A DNA stretch of 64,000 nucleotides from an uncultured Acidobacteriota bacterium (GCA_937867335.1 CALMKX010000194.1:1-64000), one strand, 5' to 3'. Positions 42,594-52,047 are shown, counted from the stretch's first letter. Notes: a model not told the origin generated them from the sequence alone. A program made the numbers and translations.

Positions 42594-44477
42594 GTGAAAG
42601 CGACATCCTACGCGCGCAGCTGCTTGTGGGCAGCAGCGATGCTCGGAGCCTCCCTTTCCGCCGCGGCCCAGGGCCCGACGGCCGGAGTGGAGGGCACCGT
42701 GCGCGCGAGCGAAAAGGCGCCGATCGCGGATGCCCACGTCTTCGCCTACGCCCTCTCCGACTTCCACCTCACCAAAGTAGTGACGGACGTTCTCGGGAGT
42801 TTCCGGCTCGGCATGCTGCCAGCGGGCCTCTACCAGATCGTCGCCTACAAGGCCGGCTTCATCCCCGCGGTCGTCGCCCTGACGCGCCCGACCGCCGATC
42901 GCCAACAGATCCTCGAGCTCAGCCTGGTGCGTGAGCCGGAACGCGAAGCCGCCGGCGAGGACTATTGGGAGGTCCGCAACCAGATCCCGCCCGACGTCTT
43001 GCGCGAGATCGAGACTCTCGAAGTGCTGCGATCTGCCCTCATCGGCGCCGACTTCCCGGTCCCCGACCGCTTTGCGGCCAACCTCGAGGCCCAGACCGGA
43101 GTCGACGACATCGCAGCGCTCGGCGGGGCCGCCCAGAGGACCCGGACCGGCTTCGGGGTCAGCAGTCAGTTTGACCGCGTAGCCATGAACATCAGCGGCG
43201 AGCTCAACCGCCTGGAAACCGACGGTTCCGCGCAAGGCGACGCCGAGCTGAAGGGCACGGCCAATAGCCTCTCGCTGGGGCTTTCGGGCTCCGGCAGCTC
43301 TCGATTCAACCTTTCCACTTCGCGGAATCACCTGGTCCTGACCCAGGACGGGCAGGAAACCCCGGTGGACTTCGAGCATCTGAGGCTCTCGTATTCGACG
43401 CCGATCGGCAGTCGAGGCCACTCTGCCTTCAGCGCCCAGGTGACCGACGAGACCAATTTCTACCGCAGCGGCGAGGCGGCTCCGATCGACGTGCCGGGAG
43501 CCTCGAAGACTCTCGAGCTCGGCGGAACCTACAGCCTGACTTTCTCCGAACGCTCGATGATCGAGGGTGGGCTCTCCTATCGGGCTCGCGAGAGCAATCA
43601 GGTGGGGGGGCGAACCGCCGGCGATCTGAGCCGTGACCGAGTCGATCTCTTCGGTCGTGGCGGCTACCGGCTACGGCCCGCCATGCTGATCGAATTCGGT
43701 GTCTACTCGGTGCTTCGGGACGGCCAACTGGCCCTGACGCCCCAGGGCGGCCTGGTCCTGCAGCTCAACCCTCACTGGCAGCTCTCGGCGAAAGCCTCCG
43801 GCCGAGTGAACTCCTTCAACGAAGACCTTCCCGGCGGCCAGCAGGATTTCCTGCCGGTCTACTTCGGCGAGACTCCACCCGCCTGCCAGGAAGCCGAGAA
43901 GCAGTGCTACCAGGTGGCCCTGGCGCGGTCGGATGGCGACAACCTGATCTCTCTCGGCGCGGTCCATCGGGAGTTCGGCGAGACGCTACGGCTGTACTTC
44001 AGCCAGGACTTCTTCGACCGTAGCGAGAGTGTCTACGTGGTCCCGGGGGACCGGCTGGACGAGCTCCAGGTCTCGCTCACGCGCAGGCTCTCGCCCAATA
44101 TCCTCACCCGGCTCCGGTCGAACGTCGCGGCCGGTGGGGGTGGTACCTTCCTGGCCACTCTCGAAGATGGCTACCAGAACGAGGTGCGCTACGTGATCAC
44201 CTCGCTCGACACCCACTTCCAGAGCACCTCGACCGGCGTTTTCCTGGCCTTCCACCAGCTCCATCAGAGCCTGGAGCCGCTGGGAAGCCATCTCCTACCG
44301 CTCGACGCCATCGACTCCGAGCGGCTCGAGCTGCGCGTTCAGCAAGACCTGAACGTTCTGCTCGACTTGCCGGCCGACTGGGCTCTCCAGCTCAACATGG
44401 AGCTGGCCAGGAACGGCGAGGAAGGCTCGCGGGAAGTTCGTCGTAGAGTCCTGGGCGGCATCGCGGTCAAGTTCTGA
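42594..44477 (+). CDS. TonB-receptor-like outer-membrane protein
   Basis: A 627-residue exported protein. The signal peptide (SCLWAAAMLGASLSAAAQ) is followed by a carboxypeptidase-regulatory/CNA-B-like domain (GVEGTVRASEKAPIADAHVFAY, VVTDVLGSFRLGMLPAGLYQIVAYKAGF). After a linker, the rest is long beta-strand hairpins typical of TonB-dependent-receptor barrels found in Acidobacteria, ending in ...RRRVLGGIAVKF with C-terminal Phe. A clear plug domain is not seen, and the barrel is short for a TonB receptor, so the transport role is uncertain. GTG 42594 has AAGGA upstream. Confidence 0.65.
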   Translation: MKATSYARSCLWAAAMLGASLSAAAQGPTAGVEGTVRASEKAPIADAHVFAYALSDFHLTKVVTDVLGSFRLGMLPAGLYQIVAYKAGFIPAVVALTRPTADRQQILELSLVREPEREAAGEDYWEVRNQIPPDVLREIETLEVLRSALIGADFPVPDRFAANLEAQTGVDDIAALGGAAQRTRTGFGVSSQFDRVAMNISGELNRLETDGSAQGDAELKGTANSLSLGLSGSGSSRFNLSTSRNHLVLTQDGQETPVDFEHLRLSYSTPIGSRGHSAFSAQVTDETNFYRSGEAAPIDVPGASKTLELGGTYSLTFSERSMIEGGLSYRARESNQVGGRTAGDLSRDRVDLFGRGGYRLRPAMLIEFGVYSVLRDGQLALTPQGGLVLQLNPHWQLSAKASGRVNSFNEDLPGGQQDFLPVYFGETPPACQEAEKQCYQVALARSDGDNLISLGAVHREFGETLRLYFSQDFFDRSESVYVVPGDRLDELQVSLTRRLSPNILTRLRSNVAAGGGGTFLATLEDGYQNEVRYVITSLDTHFQSTSTGVFLAFHQLHQSLEPLGSHLLPLDAIDSERLELRVQQDLNVLLDLPADWALQLNMELARNGEEGSREVRRRVLGGIAVKF

Positions 44478-44569
44478 GTCCCGATCCACTTCCGATCCAC
44501 CCTCCTGCCGTCGCCGATCGAGCCACCTCCAGCCCGGGGGCGAGGTAGTTCCAAAGTCAGGCGTTTGGA

Positions 44570-44607
44570 TTCAAGGTCTTGAAGCTCATCCGAGGGCTTG
44601 AATTCAA
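44570..44607 (+). promoter_or_regulatory. Tandem TTCAAG palindromes, putative activator sites
   Basis: TTCAAG-GT-CTTGAA (44570-44583) and CTTGAATTCAA (44597-44607) are palindromes of the same half-site; a further TTCAAG lies at 44646-44651. Their centres are about 113 and 88 nt upstream of the start point predicted from the sigma-54 element, the usual place for NtrC-type activator sites. The downstream operon encodes such an activator. Confidence 0.5.
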
Positions 44608-44663
44608 CCTCCCCGAACGCCCGTTTTCCGGGCTCCAAGCCACGGTTCAAGCGTTTGTAGCGA

Positions 44664-44679
44664 TGGCACGGCCTGTGCT
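44664..44679 (+). promoter_or_regulatory. Sigma-54 promoter of the kinase/regulator operon
   Basis: TGGCACGGCCTGTGCT has the -24 GG and -12 GC dinucleotides in exact register and matches the consensus TGGCACG-N4-TTGC(A/T) except for G instead of T at the first position of TTGC. The predicted start is near 44690, about 23 nt before the ATG at 44713. Confidence 0.6.
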
Positions 44680-44712
44680 TTTCGGGAGCTTGATTGTGCC
44701 GTCGGAGTAGCG

Positions 44713-47487
44713 ATGCCTGGGCGAACTAGCCAGCGACTTGCCTTCCTCTTACTGCCCCTGGTGCTGGCCCTGGCCGTGGTGTTCCTGGGTTCGGTCTCAG
44801 TGGTCAGGAAGATCGAGAGCTTCCAGCCTCTGGGCTTCGAGCCCGCTCGAGCGGCGGGAGGCTGGCAGGTGGCCCGAGTCGACGGTCCGTCGAGCGGGCT
44901 CGTCAAGGGCGATCAGCTGATGCTGGTCAACGGCATCCCGGCGAGGTCTCTGGACGAGCTCCGCCGCGAGCTGGAGCGCGAGCCGGTCAGCCAGATCTCG
45001 GTGCTCCGGCAGGGCGAGCTGCTCGAGCTACGGTACCTGCGTCCCGAACTCGACATCGACTACCGCTACTTGCTGCTCGCGGCCGCAGGCCTGATCTACC
45101 TCTTGATCGGCCTCTACACCGTAACCCGGCGCTCCGACCGGCTGGGCCTCCTGTTCTTCCTGTGGTGTCTGGCCACCGCAGCGGTCTACGTCTTCACCCT
45201 CCGAGAGCGGGTCTTCGACGGCCTGGACAAGGCCCTCCACATCGGCGAGCAGCTGGCCCGGGTGGCCCTGCCGCCGCTCACGCTCCACCTGTTCCTGCTC
45301 TTCCCGCGGCCGCTGCCGTGGCCGTGGCTGCGCCGGGTGGTTCCCTTCTTGTACCTGCCGGCGGCGGCGTTGGGCCTCCTCTGGGTCGACGTCATGTTCC
45401 TACACGGCCGGTTGGCCTTCGGTGCCGTCACGGCTCCGGCCGTGGAGCGCCTCGACCGGGTCAGCGTCTACCTGCTGGGCTTGTTCGTCGCCGCCGCTCT
45501 GGTAGCCTTGATCCACCGCCTGCGCAGCACCGCCGAAGTCGAGCACCGGCAGCAACTCGTGTGGATGGTGCTCGGGATGACGGCCGGCTATCTGCCGTTC
45601 GGGGTGTTCTACCTGCTGCCGCTCGCCCTCTCCCTGCCGATTCCCGAGCTGGCCAAGACCCTGGCGGTGGCGCCGCTCGCGATCGTGCCCCTCACCTTCG
45701 CCTACGCCATCCTGCGCTACAAGCTGTGGGATATCGGGTTGATCGTCCGCAACTCGGTGGCTTCGACGCTGACCCTGGCACTTGCGGTGATGGGCTTCGC
45801 CCTGGCCAATCTGTTCGTGAGCCGGGGCCTGCCGGAGCGCTTTGCCGCCACCCGCACCATGACCACCTTCCTCGCCGGCGTGGCGATCGCCGCGCTGGCG
45901 GTGCCCACGCGCCGGGGTGTCGGAGCGGCCCTCGAGCGCATCCACTACCGCGGCTCGTTCGGGCGGCGGAGGGTCCTCGCCGAACTGGGGCGGGAGCTGC
46001 TCCACGAGCGAGACCTGGACGCCCTTTGTGCCACGCTCTTGGATCACCTCGAGATGGCTCTCGAGCTACCCCAGGTGAATCTCTACCTGGCGCAGAAGGG
46101 CGGCAGCCTGGTGGCGGTTCGACCGGCGGCTCGTCTGCCCCGAGAGTTGCCAGCCTCGCTCCTCGGCGAGGATCAATGGGCGGCGGAGATCCACGCGATT
46201 TCCGGTTTCGCCGCTCCCGGCGAGGACGACAACCCTGGGCTCGAGCTTTTCCGGGCCGGCTTCCGCTACGCCTTCCCGCTCACCGTTCGCGGCCATCAAG
46301 TGGGCGTCCTGGTGACCGGCTACAAGCTGGACGAGACGCCGCTCAACAGCGAAGACATCGAGCTCGCCCGACAGACCCTCAACCAGGCGGCGGTTGCGAT
46401 CGAGAACGCTCAGCTGCTGGATCGCCTGCATCATCAGCTCGAGGAGGTCTTGAGGCTGGAGCGCTATACCGAGGGCATCATCCAGTCCTCGCCGGCCGGT
46501 CTCGCGGTTCTCGACACGGACGGCTGCATCCTCTCGGCGAACCTCGCCTTTGCTGCGATCGCAGGCCGGGAGCGTCGCCATCTGCTCGGGCGGCCGCTTG
46601 CCGAAGCCCTGCCCATCCACTTGCCGCAGCCCGGCAGTGGCCTCGAGGCGCAGGTGATCGAAGATGCTGCCGGCAGCGAGCACCACTTGCAGCTTAGCCT
46701 CGCCCAGCTCGAGGGCGAAGCGAGCGGGCAGCGGATTCTGGTGGTGCAGGACGTCAGCGACCGCGTGCGGCTGGAGAACGAGCTCCGAGAGAAGGACCGT
46801 CTCGCTTCCCTCGGCATGCTGGCGGCTGGCGTGGCCCACGAGGTCAACACACCGATCACCGGCATTTCGAGCTACGCCCAGCTGTTGTTGGACGAAACCC
46901 CCGAGGACGACCCGCGCCACGGCCTGCTCAAGAAGGTGGAGCGACAGACCTTCCGGGCTTCCCAGATCGTGCGCAGCCTGCTCGACTTTGCTCGCCAACG
47001 CCGTGGCGAGCAGCGCCTGGTGTCGATCGGCGGGGTGCTGAGCGCCGCGGTGGACGAGCTGCGGGATCGCGCCACCGAGCGCGGCGTCGAGGTCCACTGG
47101 CAGCCGGCCGGCGAGCGCTTCCTGGTCTTCGGCAGCGAGACCGAGCTCACCCAGGTGCTGGTGAACCTGATGACCAATGCGCTCGATGCCATGAAGACCG
47201 GCGGCACGCTGACCCTTGCCGTCGAGGGCGACGAACAGCGGGTCCGAGCCTCGGTGACCGACACGGGCAGCGGCATTCCCCGCGAGCAGATCGAGCGCAT
47301 CTTCCAGCCCTTCTTCTCGACCAAGCTCTCGGAAGGAGGCACGGGTCTCGGCCTTTCCATCAGCTACGAGATCGTCCGCAGGCATGGCGGCTTGATGACG
47401 GTCGCGAGCGAGCCCGGCCAGGGAAGCCGCTTCTGTGTCGAGCTGCCCCGCCGCCACGAGGCGCAGACGCCGCCTGCCACTTCCTAG
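44713..47487 (+). CDS. Sensor histidine kinase: PDZ-like, membrane, GAF, PAS
   Basis: A 924-residue membrane kinase. Order: TM helix (residues ~10-27), extracytoplasmic PDZ-like segment (LVKGDQLMLVNGIPARSLDELRREL), a block of about seven or eight hydrophobic helices (~115-400), GAF-like domain (~405-570), PAS domain (YTEGIIQSSPAGLAVLDTDG), HisKA with His709 in GVAHEVNTPITG, and HATPase_c (NLMTNALDAM; DTGSGIP; STKLSEGGTGLGLSI). HEVNTP is close to the HExNP of NtrB-class kinases. The next gene, 42 nt away, is an NtrC-type regulator, its obvious partner. The stimulus is unknown; the PDZ-like part may sense periplasmic peptides. Confidence 0.88.
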   Translation: MPGRTSQRLAFLLLPLVLALAVVFLGSVSVVRKIESFQPLGFEPARAAGGWQVARVDGPSSGLVKGDQLMLVNGIPARSLDELRRELEREPVSQISVLRQGELLELRYLRPELDIDYRYLLLAAAGLIYLLIGLYTVTRRSDRLGLLFFLWCLATAAVYVFTLRERVFDGLDKALHIGEQLARVALPPLTLHLFLLFPRPLPWPWLRRVVPFLYLPAAALGLLWVDVMFLHGRLAFGAVTAPAVERLDRVSVYLLGLFVAAALVALIHRLRSTAEVEHRQQLVWMVLGMTAGYLPFGVFYLLPLALSLPIPELAKTLAVAPLAIVPLTFAYAILRYKLWDIGLIVRNSVASTLTLALAVMGFALANLFVSRGLPERFAATRTMTTFLAGVAIAALAVPTRRGVGAALERIHYRGSFGRRRVLAELGRELLHERDLDALCATLLDHLEMALELPQVNLYLAQKGGSLVAVRPAARLPRELPASLLGEDQWAAEIHAISGFAAPGEDDNPGLELFRAGFRYAFPLTVRGHQVGVLVTGYKLDETPLNSEDIELARQTLNQAAVAIENAQLLDRLHHQLEEVLRLERYTEGIIQSSPAGLAVLDTDGCILSANLAFAAIAGRERRHLLGRPLAEALPIHLPQPGSGLEAQVIEDAAGSEHHLQLSLAQLEGEASGQRILVVQDVSDRVRLENELREKDRLASLGMLAAGVAHEVNTPITGISSYAQLLLDETPEDDPRHGLLKKVERQTFRASQIVRSLLDFARQRRGEQRLVSIGGVLSAAVDELRDRATERGVEVHWQPAGERFLVFGSETELTQVLVNLMTNALDAMKTGGTLTLAVEGDEQRVRASVTDTGSGIPREQIERIFQPFFSTKLSEGGTGLGLSISYEIVRRHGGLMTVASEPGQGSRFCVELPRRHEAQTPPATS

Positions 47488-47529
47488 CGCCCGGACTGGC
47501 GTCCGGCGTGCCCTGCTAAGCTTGCCGCA

Positions 47530-48918
47530 ATGAACATCCTGGTCATCGACGACGAAGAGGTGCTGCAGGATGTCCTGGCGCGCCTGATCGTCAAAGAGGG
47601 CCACACTCCTCTGCTGGCCCGTACCGGCGAAGAAGGGCTGTTGACGCTCGAGCGCGAAGAAGTGGATCTGGTTCTGCTCGACCTGATGCTGCCAGGCATG
47701 ACTGGAGAGGAAGTTCTCCGCCAGATCAAGCGCCAAGACCCGGACCAGGTGGTGGTGATCATCACCGCTTTCTCGTCGATCGAGGGCGCCATCGCCGCCA
47801 TGCGGGAGGGCGCTTTCCACTACATCCCCAAGCCGTTCAAGAACGAAGAGGTCCTGATCACGCTGCGCAAGGGCCTCGAGCAGCGCCGGCTCACCACCGA
47901 GAATCGCCGCCTGCGCGAGCAACTCCAGCAGCGCTTCGGGCTCGACAACATCATCGGCAAGAGCAAGCCGATGCAGCAGATTTTCGAACTGATCCAGCTC
48001 GCCGCACCTTCAAAGAGCAACATCCTGATCACCGGCGAGAGCGGCACGGGCAAGGAGCTGGTGGCCAAGGCCATCCATCACTATTCCAGGCGAGCGACCG
48101 GGCCCTTCGTCACGGTCAATTCAGGCTCGATGCCGGCGGATCTCCTCGAAAGCAACCTTTTCGGCCACGTCAAAGGCTCGTTCACCGGCGCCATCGCTCA
48201 CAAGAAGGGTCTCTTCGAGGTGGCCCAGAGCGGCTCGATCTTCTTCGACGAAATCGGCAATGTTCCGCTCGAGACCCAGGCGAAGCTGCTGCGCGTGATC
48301 CAGGAGAAGGAATTCATGCGGCTGGGTGGTGTCGAGACCCTGAAAGCGGATGTCCGCATCATCGCGGCCACCAATGCGGATCTCGAGCAAGCGGTGTCGC
48401 GCGGCACTTTTCGCGAAGACCTCTACTACCGGCTGAACGTGATCACCCTCCAGATGCCGCCGCTGCGCGAGCGCCCGGAGGACATTCCCCTTCTCGTGCA
48501 GCACTTCCTGCAGACCTTCGCCCGGGAGAACGAGAAGTCCATCCGCGAGATCGCGCCGGAGGCGATGCGTCTGCTGCTCGATTACCACTGGCCGGGCAAC
48601 GTCCGGGAGCTCGAGAACGCCATCGAGAGAGCCGTGGTGCTCTCCTCCGGCGACGTCCTCGAGGTGGATCTGCTGCCTCGCTCGGTACGCCAACCCGCGC
48701 CGACCCCCCTCGCCGTGCCCAACGAGGGCACCAACGGCTTGGCTTTCAAGGATGCCATCTCCGCCTATGAGCGGCAGCTGATCGTGCGGGCCCTGCAGCA
48801 GTCGGGCGGGGTTCAGAAGAAGGCGGCGGAACTGCTGCATCTCAAGCCCACCACCCTCCATGAGATGATGAAGCGTCTGAACATCACCACGGACGGACCG
48901 GCCAGCTCACTGCCTTGA
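47530..48918 (+). CDS. NtrC-family sigma-54 response regulator
   Basis: A 462-residue activator. Receiver domain with phospho-acceptor Asp51 in LVLLDLMLPGMTG and Lys in YIPKPFKNEE. The AAA+ domain has Walker A GESGTGKE and the sigma-54 contact loop GSFTGA in place of the common GAFTGA. Walker B is GSIFFDEIGNV, with RLNVITLQMPPLRERPEDIP and the WPGNVRELENAIERAVVL signature. The C-terminal Fis-type HTH is GGVQKKAAELLHLKPTTLHEMMKRLNI. It activates sigma-54 promoters, probably including its own operon's. Confidence 0.95.
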   Translation: MNILVIDDEEVLQDVLARLIVKEGHTPLLARTGEEGLLTLEREEVDLVLLDLMLPGMTGEEVLRQIKRQDPDQVVVIITAFSSIEGAIAAMREGAFHYIPKPFKNEEVLITLRKGLEQRRLTTENRRLREQLQQRFGLDNIIGKSKPMQQIFELIQLAAPSKSNILITGESGTGKELVAKAIHHYSRRATGPFVTVNSGSMPADLLESNLFGHVKGSFTGAIAHKKGLFEVAQSGSIFFDEIGNVPLETQAKLLRVIQEKEFMRLGGVETLKADVRIIAATNADLEQAVSRGTFREDLYYRLNVITLQMPPLRERPEDIPLLVQHFLQTFARENEKSIREIAPEAMRLLLDYHWPGNVRELENAIERAVVLSSGDVLEVDLLPRSVRQPAPTPLAVPNEGTNGLAFKDAISAYERQLIVRALQQSGGVQKKAAELLHLKPTTLHEMMKRLNITTDGPASSLP

Positions 48919-51599
48919 ATCGGCAACGCGCCCAGCCTCCCCGCGACTCCCTTCGCCCCGGCCGGGGTGTCGGCTTCCGAGTGGTCCTTGTTGCGCTCCT
49001 GCTGATCGTCTCGGCCTTCGTCCGCGCCACGGCCGCCGCAGGCGAAGCCCTGGCCTTGCCGCTCGTCGCTCCGCTCTCGAACGGGGAGGTGCTGCCTCTG
49101 CCGGAAGTAGACCCCGCCATCCCCTCGCCCGCGAGCTTTCTGGGCCGGTCGCTGGGGTCTCGGTTCACCCACGCGAGCGAGATCGGCGCGTACCTGGAAC
49201 GCCTGGCCCAGGTCTCTCCCCGTGTGGCGGTCTGGAGCTATGGCGAGACCTACGAAGGGCGAGCGCTCAAGCTCGCCGCGATCTCCAGCCGCGAGAACAT
49301 CGAGCGCCTGCAGGACCTCCGGCAGCGGCATCTGCGCCTGGCCTCCCCCGCCTCGCTCGAGACCGCCGAGCTCGAAGCCCTGACTTTCACGCAGCCGGTG
49401 GTGATCTGGCTCGCCTACGGAGTGCACGGCAACGAGAGCTCCTCCTCGGAGGCCGCCATGGCCACGGCCTACCTGCTTGCGGCAGGAACGGGCGAATGGG
49501 AGGCGATGCTGCGCGAGGTGGTGGTGATCCTCGACCCGATCTCGAACCCGGACGGCCGGGAGCGCTACGTCGGTTTCTACGAGCAGCGACGGGGCTCGCG
49601 CCCGGATGCCAGCCGCCAGAGCGCCGAGCACGAGGAGCCCTGGCCGGGTGGCCGCACCAACCACTACTGGATCGATCTCAACCGCGACTGGGCCTGGGCG
49701 ACCCAGCAGGAAACCTTGCTGCGCCTTGCGGCCTACCGGCAGTGGGAGCCCGTGGTCTACGCGGACTTCCACGAGATGGGCGGAGAAGCGACCTATTACT
49801 TCCCGCCGCCCGCTCCGCCCTTCCACCCGGTCGTGCCGGATCGCACGGCCGTGTGGTTCCAGACCTTCGCGAAGGCGACGGCGGCGGCTTTCGATCGCCT
49901 CGGCTGGCTGTTCTTCAACCGCGAGCGCTACGACCTCTTCTACCCCGGCTACGGCGACTCTTACCCCTCGCTGCGCGGTGCCGTGGGAATGACTTACGAG
50001 ATGGCCGGCGGCGGCAGCGCCGGGCAGCTGCTCGAGCGCCGGGACGGTTCCACGCTCAGCCTTGCCGACCGCATCGGTCGCCACCTTATGAGCTCGCTCG
50101 CGGCAGTCAGGACAGCGGCGCAGAATCGCGTGAGCCTGCTCAAGGATTTCGTCGCCTCGCGCCGAGCGTGGTCGGTGCGGCTTCCCCGGAGCTTCGTCTG
50201 GGAGGCCCAGCAGGGAGAGAGCGAGGCAATGGCTCTGCTGCTCCAAGCCCACGGCATCCGGGTGCAGCAGCTACCGGCCGATACCGACCTCGCGGTCTCC
50301 TCGCTCGCCGGCGGCAAGCCGGAAACTCGCCATTTCCCGGCCGGAACCTTGGTGGTCTCCACGGCTCAGCCCCTCGGTGGGCTGGCGGAGAGCCTGCTCG
50401 CCTACGACAGCCCTCTGCCCGAGGAAGTGCTGGAGCGCGAGCGCAGGCTCGCAGTCGACGCCGAGCCGCTCGACCTCTACGACATCACGGCCTGGGCGCT
50501 GCCGCTCGCCTACCACGTCGAATGCTGGCAGATGCTCGGCGAGCCCCGGGGCCTCGGAGCCTATCTGCCCCGCACGGGGCGGACCAGCGGCGAAGCGCAG
50601 GTCGGCCATCTGATCGCACCCCAGGGCCTCGCTTCGTACCGGGTGGCCGCCGCTCTGGCCCGCGAGAAAATCCCCTATCGCTTCGCCCAGGCGCCGTTCG
50701 AGATCGCGGGCCGCAAGTATCCCACCGGCACGCTGTTCATCCCTCGCCTCAGCGCCGGCGAGCGCCTCGAGACAGCCGTGCTGCGCGTGGCGCGTCAGGA
50801 AGGGGTGGATGTCGAGGGCGCGAGCTCCTCGGCCACCGCAAGCGGCATCTCGCTCGGCTCGAGCGACTTCCCTGCGGTGCGGCCCGCGCGGGTGGCTCTG
50901 GTGATCGGGCAGGGAGTCGCCGCCACTTCGGCGGGGGCGATCTGGCACCTGCTCGACCGCGACCTCGCCTTACCCCTGCGGCTGGTGAACCTCTCCTCGC
51001 TCGCGCACTCGGACTGGGGTTTCGAGGTGCTGATCCTGCCGGATGGCAAGGGCTACAAAGACCAGCTCGGCGAAGCCGGCGCCCAGGCGCTGGAGCGTTG
51101 GATCCGCCAGGGTGGCGTGGTGGTGGCGGTCGGCGATGCGTTCGCCTATCTCGCAGACCTCAAGCTTGCCGAGGTGAGCCGCTGGAAGCCCCCGGCCGTC
51201 AAGCCCGACACCGCCACCGAGACGACGGCGGCCGCTACCTTGGCCCAACGCACCGTGGAGGTACCCGGGGCCATTCTCGCCACAGCCTTCCGCGACAACC
51301 ATCCCCTCGCTGCCGGGCTCTCGAGCCCTCCGGCGGTGCTCTTCCAGGGGGAGGACATCTATCTTGCTACGGGCTCCCCGGAGCACGACCTCTGGTGGGT
51401 TCGCCACGAGAAGCCCACGCTGCTCGGCCTGGTTTTTCCGGAAGTCGAGCCGCGCCTCGCGGGCTCGCTCCTCGCCTACGAGCGCCGCCTCGAGGCCGGC
51501 AAGATCATCGGCTTCACCCAGGACCCGATCTTCCGTCTCTTCTGGCGAGGCTCGATGCCCCTGTTCCTGAACGCCGTGATGTTCGCGCCGAGCTGGTAG
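48915..51599 (+). CDS. Exported M14-family zinc carboxypeptidase
   Basis: An 894-residue peptidase. The N-terminal export signal contains VVLVALLLIVSAFVRATAAAG. The zinc-binding motif is HGNES (His and Glu) within WLAYGVHGNESSSSEAAM, followed by DPISNPDGRERY and YADFHEMGGEATYYFPPP, which supplies further active-site residues. The C-terminal ~400 residues resemble the glutamine-amidotransferase-like domain of large bacterial M14 proteins (GFEVLILPDGKGYKD; LERWIRQGGVVVAVGDAFAYL). The start TTG 48915 overlaps the regulator's TGA in TTGA; an internal GTG before VLVALLL is an alternative. Coupling to the two-component genes suggests shared regulation. Confidence 0.87.
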   Translation: MNRQRAQPPRDSLRPGRGVGFRVVLVALLLIVSAFVRATAAAGEALALPLVAPLSNGEVLPLPEVDPAIPSPASFLGRSLGSRFTHASEIGAYLERLAQVSPRVAVWSYGETYEGRALKLAAISSRENIERLQDLRQRHLRLASPASLETAELEALTFTQPVVIWLAYGVHGNESSSSEAAMATAYLLAAGTGEWEAMLREVVVILDPISNPDGRERYVGFYEQRRGSRPDASRQSAEHEEPWPGGRTNHYWIDLNRDWAWATQQETLLRLAAYRQWEPVVYADFHEMGGEATYYFPPPAPPFHPVVPDRTAVWFQTFAKATAAAFDRLGWLFFNRERYDLFYPGYGDSYPSLRGAVGMTYEMAGGGSAGQLLERRDGSTLSLADRIGRHLMSSLAAVRTAAQNRVSLLKDFVASRRAWSVRLPRSFVWEAQQGESEAMALLLQAHGIRVQQLPADTDLAVSSLAGGKPETRHFPAGTLVVSTAQPLGGLAESLLAYDSPLPEEVLERERRLAVDAEPLDLYDITAWALPLAYHVECWQMLGEPRGLGAYLPRTGRTSGEAQVGHLIAPQGLASYRVAAALAREKIPYRFAQAPFEIAGRKYPTGTLFIPRLSAGERLETAVLRVARQEGVDVEGASSSATASGISLGSSDFPAVRPARVALVIGQGVAATSAGAIWHLLDRDLALPLRLVNLSSLAHSDWGFEVLILPDGKGYKDQLGEAGAQALERWIRQGGVVVAVGDAFAYLADLKLAEVSRWKPPAVKPDTATETTAAATLAQRTVEVPGAILATAFRDNHPLAAGLSSPPAVLFQGEDIYLATGSPEHDLWWVRHEKPTLLGLVFPEVEPRLAGSLLAYERRLEAGKIIGFTQDPIFRLFWRGSMPLFLNAVMFAPSW

Positions 51600-51630
51600 G
51601 GGGAGAGATCCCGCTACTCGAGGAATCTCC

Positions 51631-51658
51631 TTGCCCTGGGAGCGGTTCTGTGTAGAAT
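51631..51658 (+). promoter_or_regulatory. Promoter of rpmE
   Basis: TTGCCC (51631-51636), 16-nt spacer, TAGAAT (51653-51658). It would give a leader of about 60 nt before the GTG at 51729. Confidence 0.45.
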
Positions 51659-51728
51659 GAGCAGTTCCGATGGCCGGTGTCGACCGGCCCAGGCAGAGAG
51701 TTCCACCCACTTACACAGGAACAAGACC

Positions 51729-51938
51729 GTGAAACAGGGCATCCATCCCACGCTGCACTCGGTGACCGTGGTTTGCGCTTGTGGCAACACCTTCGAGACC
51801 CACTCCACCAAGCAGGAGCTCCGCCTCGAAATCTGCAGCGAGTGCCATCCGTTCTTCAGCGGCAAGCAGAAGCTCATCGACACCGCCGGACGAGTCGAGC
51901 GCTTCCAGCGGCGCTACGGCAAGCTGGCCACCGCCTAG
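51729..51938 (+). CDS. rpmE: 50S ribosomal protein L31 (zinc-binding form)
   Basis: A 69-residue ribosomal protein. [21 protein letters not shown] and later [29 protein letters not shown] are diagnostic. Both cysteine pairs (CAC and CSEC) are kept, so this is the C+ zinc form. The start is GTG 51729 with AGGA upstream. It is followed by a structured 168-nt spacer and then prfA. Confidence 0.97.
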   Translation: MKQGIHPTLHSVTVVCACGNTFETHSTKQELRLEICSECHPFFSGKQKLIDTAGRVERFQRRYGKLATA

Positions 51939-52047
51939 CTTCCCTCGAGAGGAAGCACCACAGCTTTCTGTGGCGGGATTGCCCCTCCCGATCGCCGGGC
52001 AGGGGCTCCCAGGTGGGCGGCCGTTCCCGAGACCGGGCCTCCCCACC
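51938..52047 (+). ncRNA. Structured rpmE-prfA intergenic RNA (candidate)
   Basis: Four consecutive hairpins in the spacer: GCTTCC/GGAAGC (51938-51956, overlapping the rpmE stop), CCACAG-CTTT-CTGTGG (51958-51973), GCCCCTCCCG/CGGGCAGGGGC with one bulge (51981-52006), and GGTGGG/CCCACC enclosing GGCC pairs (52012-52047). About 60 nt then lead to the prfA ATG. It may be a terminator/attenuator, an autoregulatory leader or a riboswitch-like element; no known class matches well. Confidence 0.4.
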
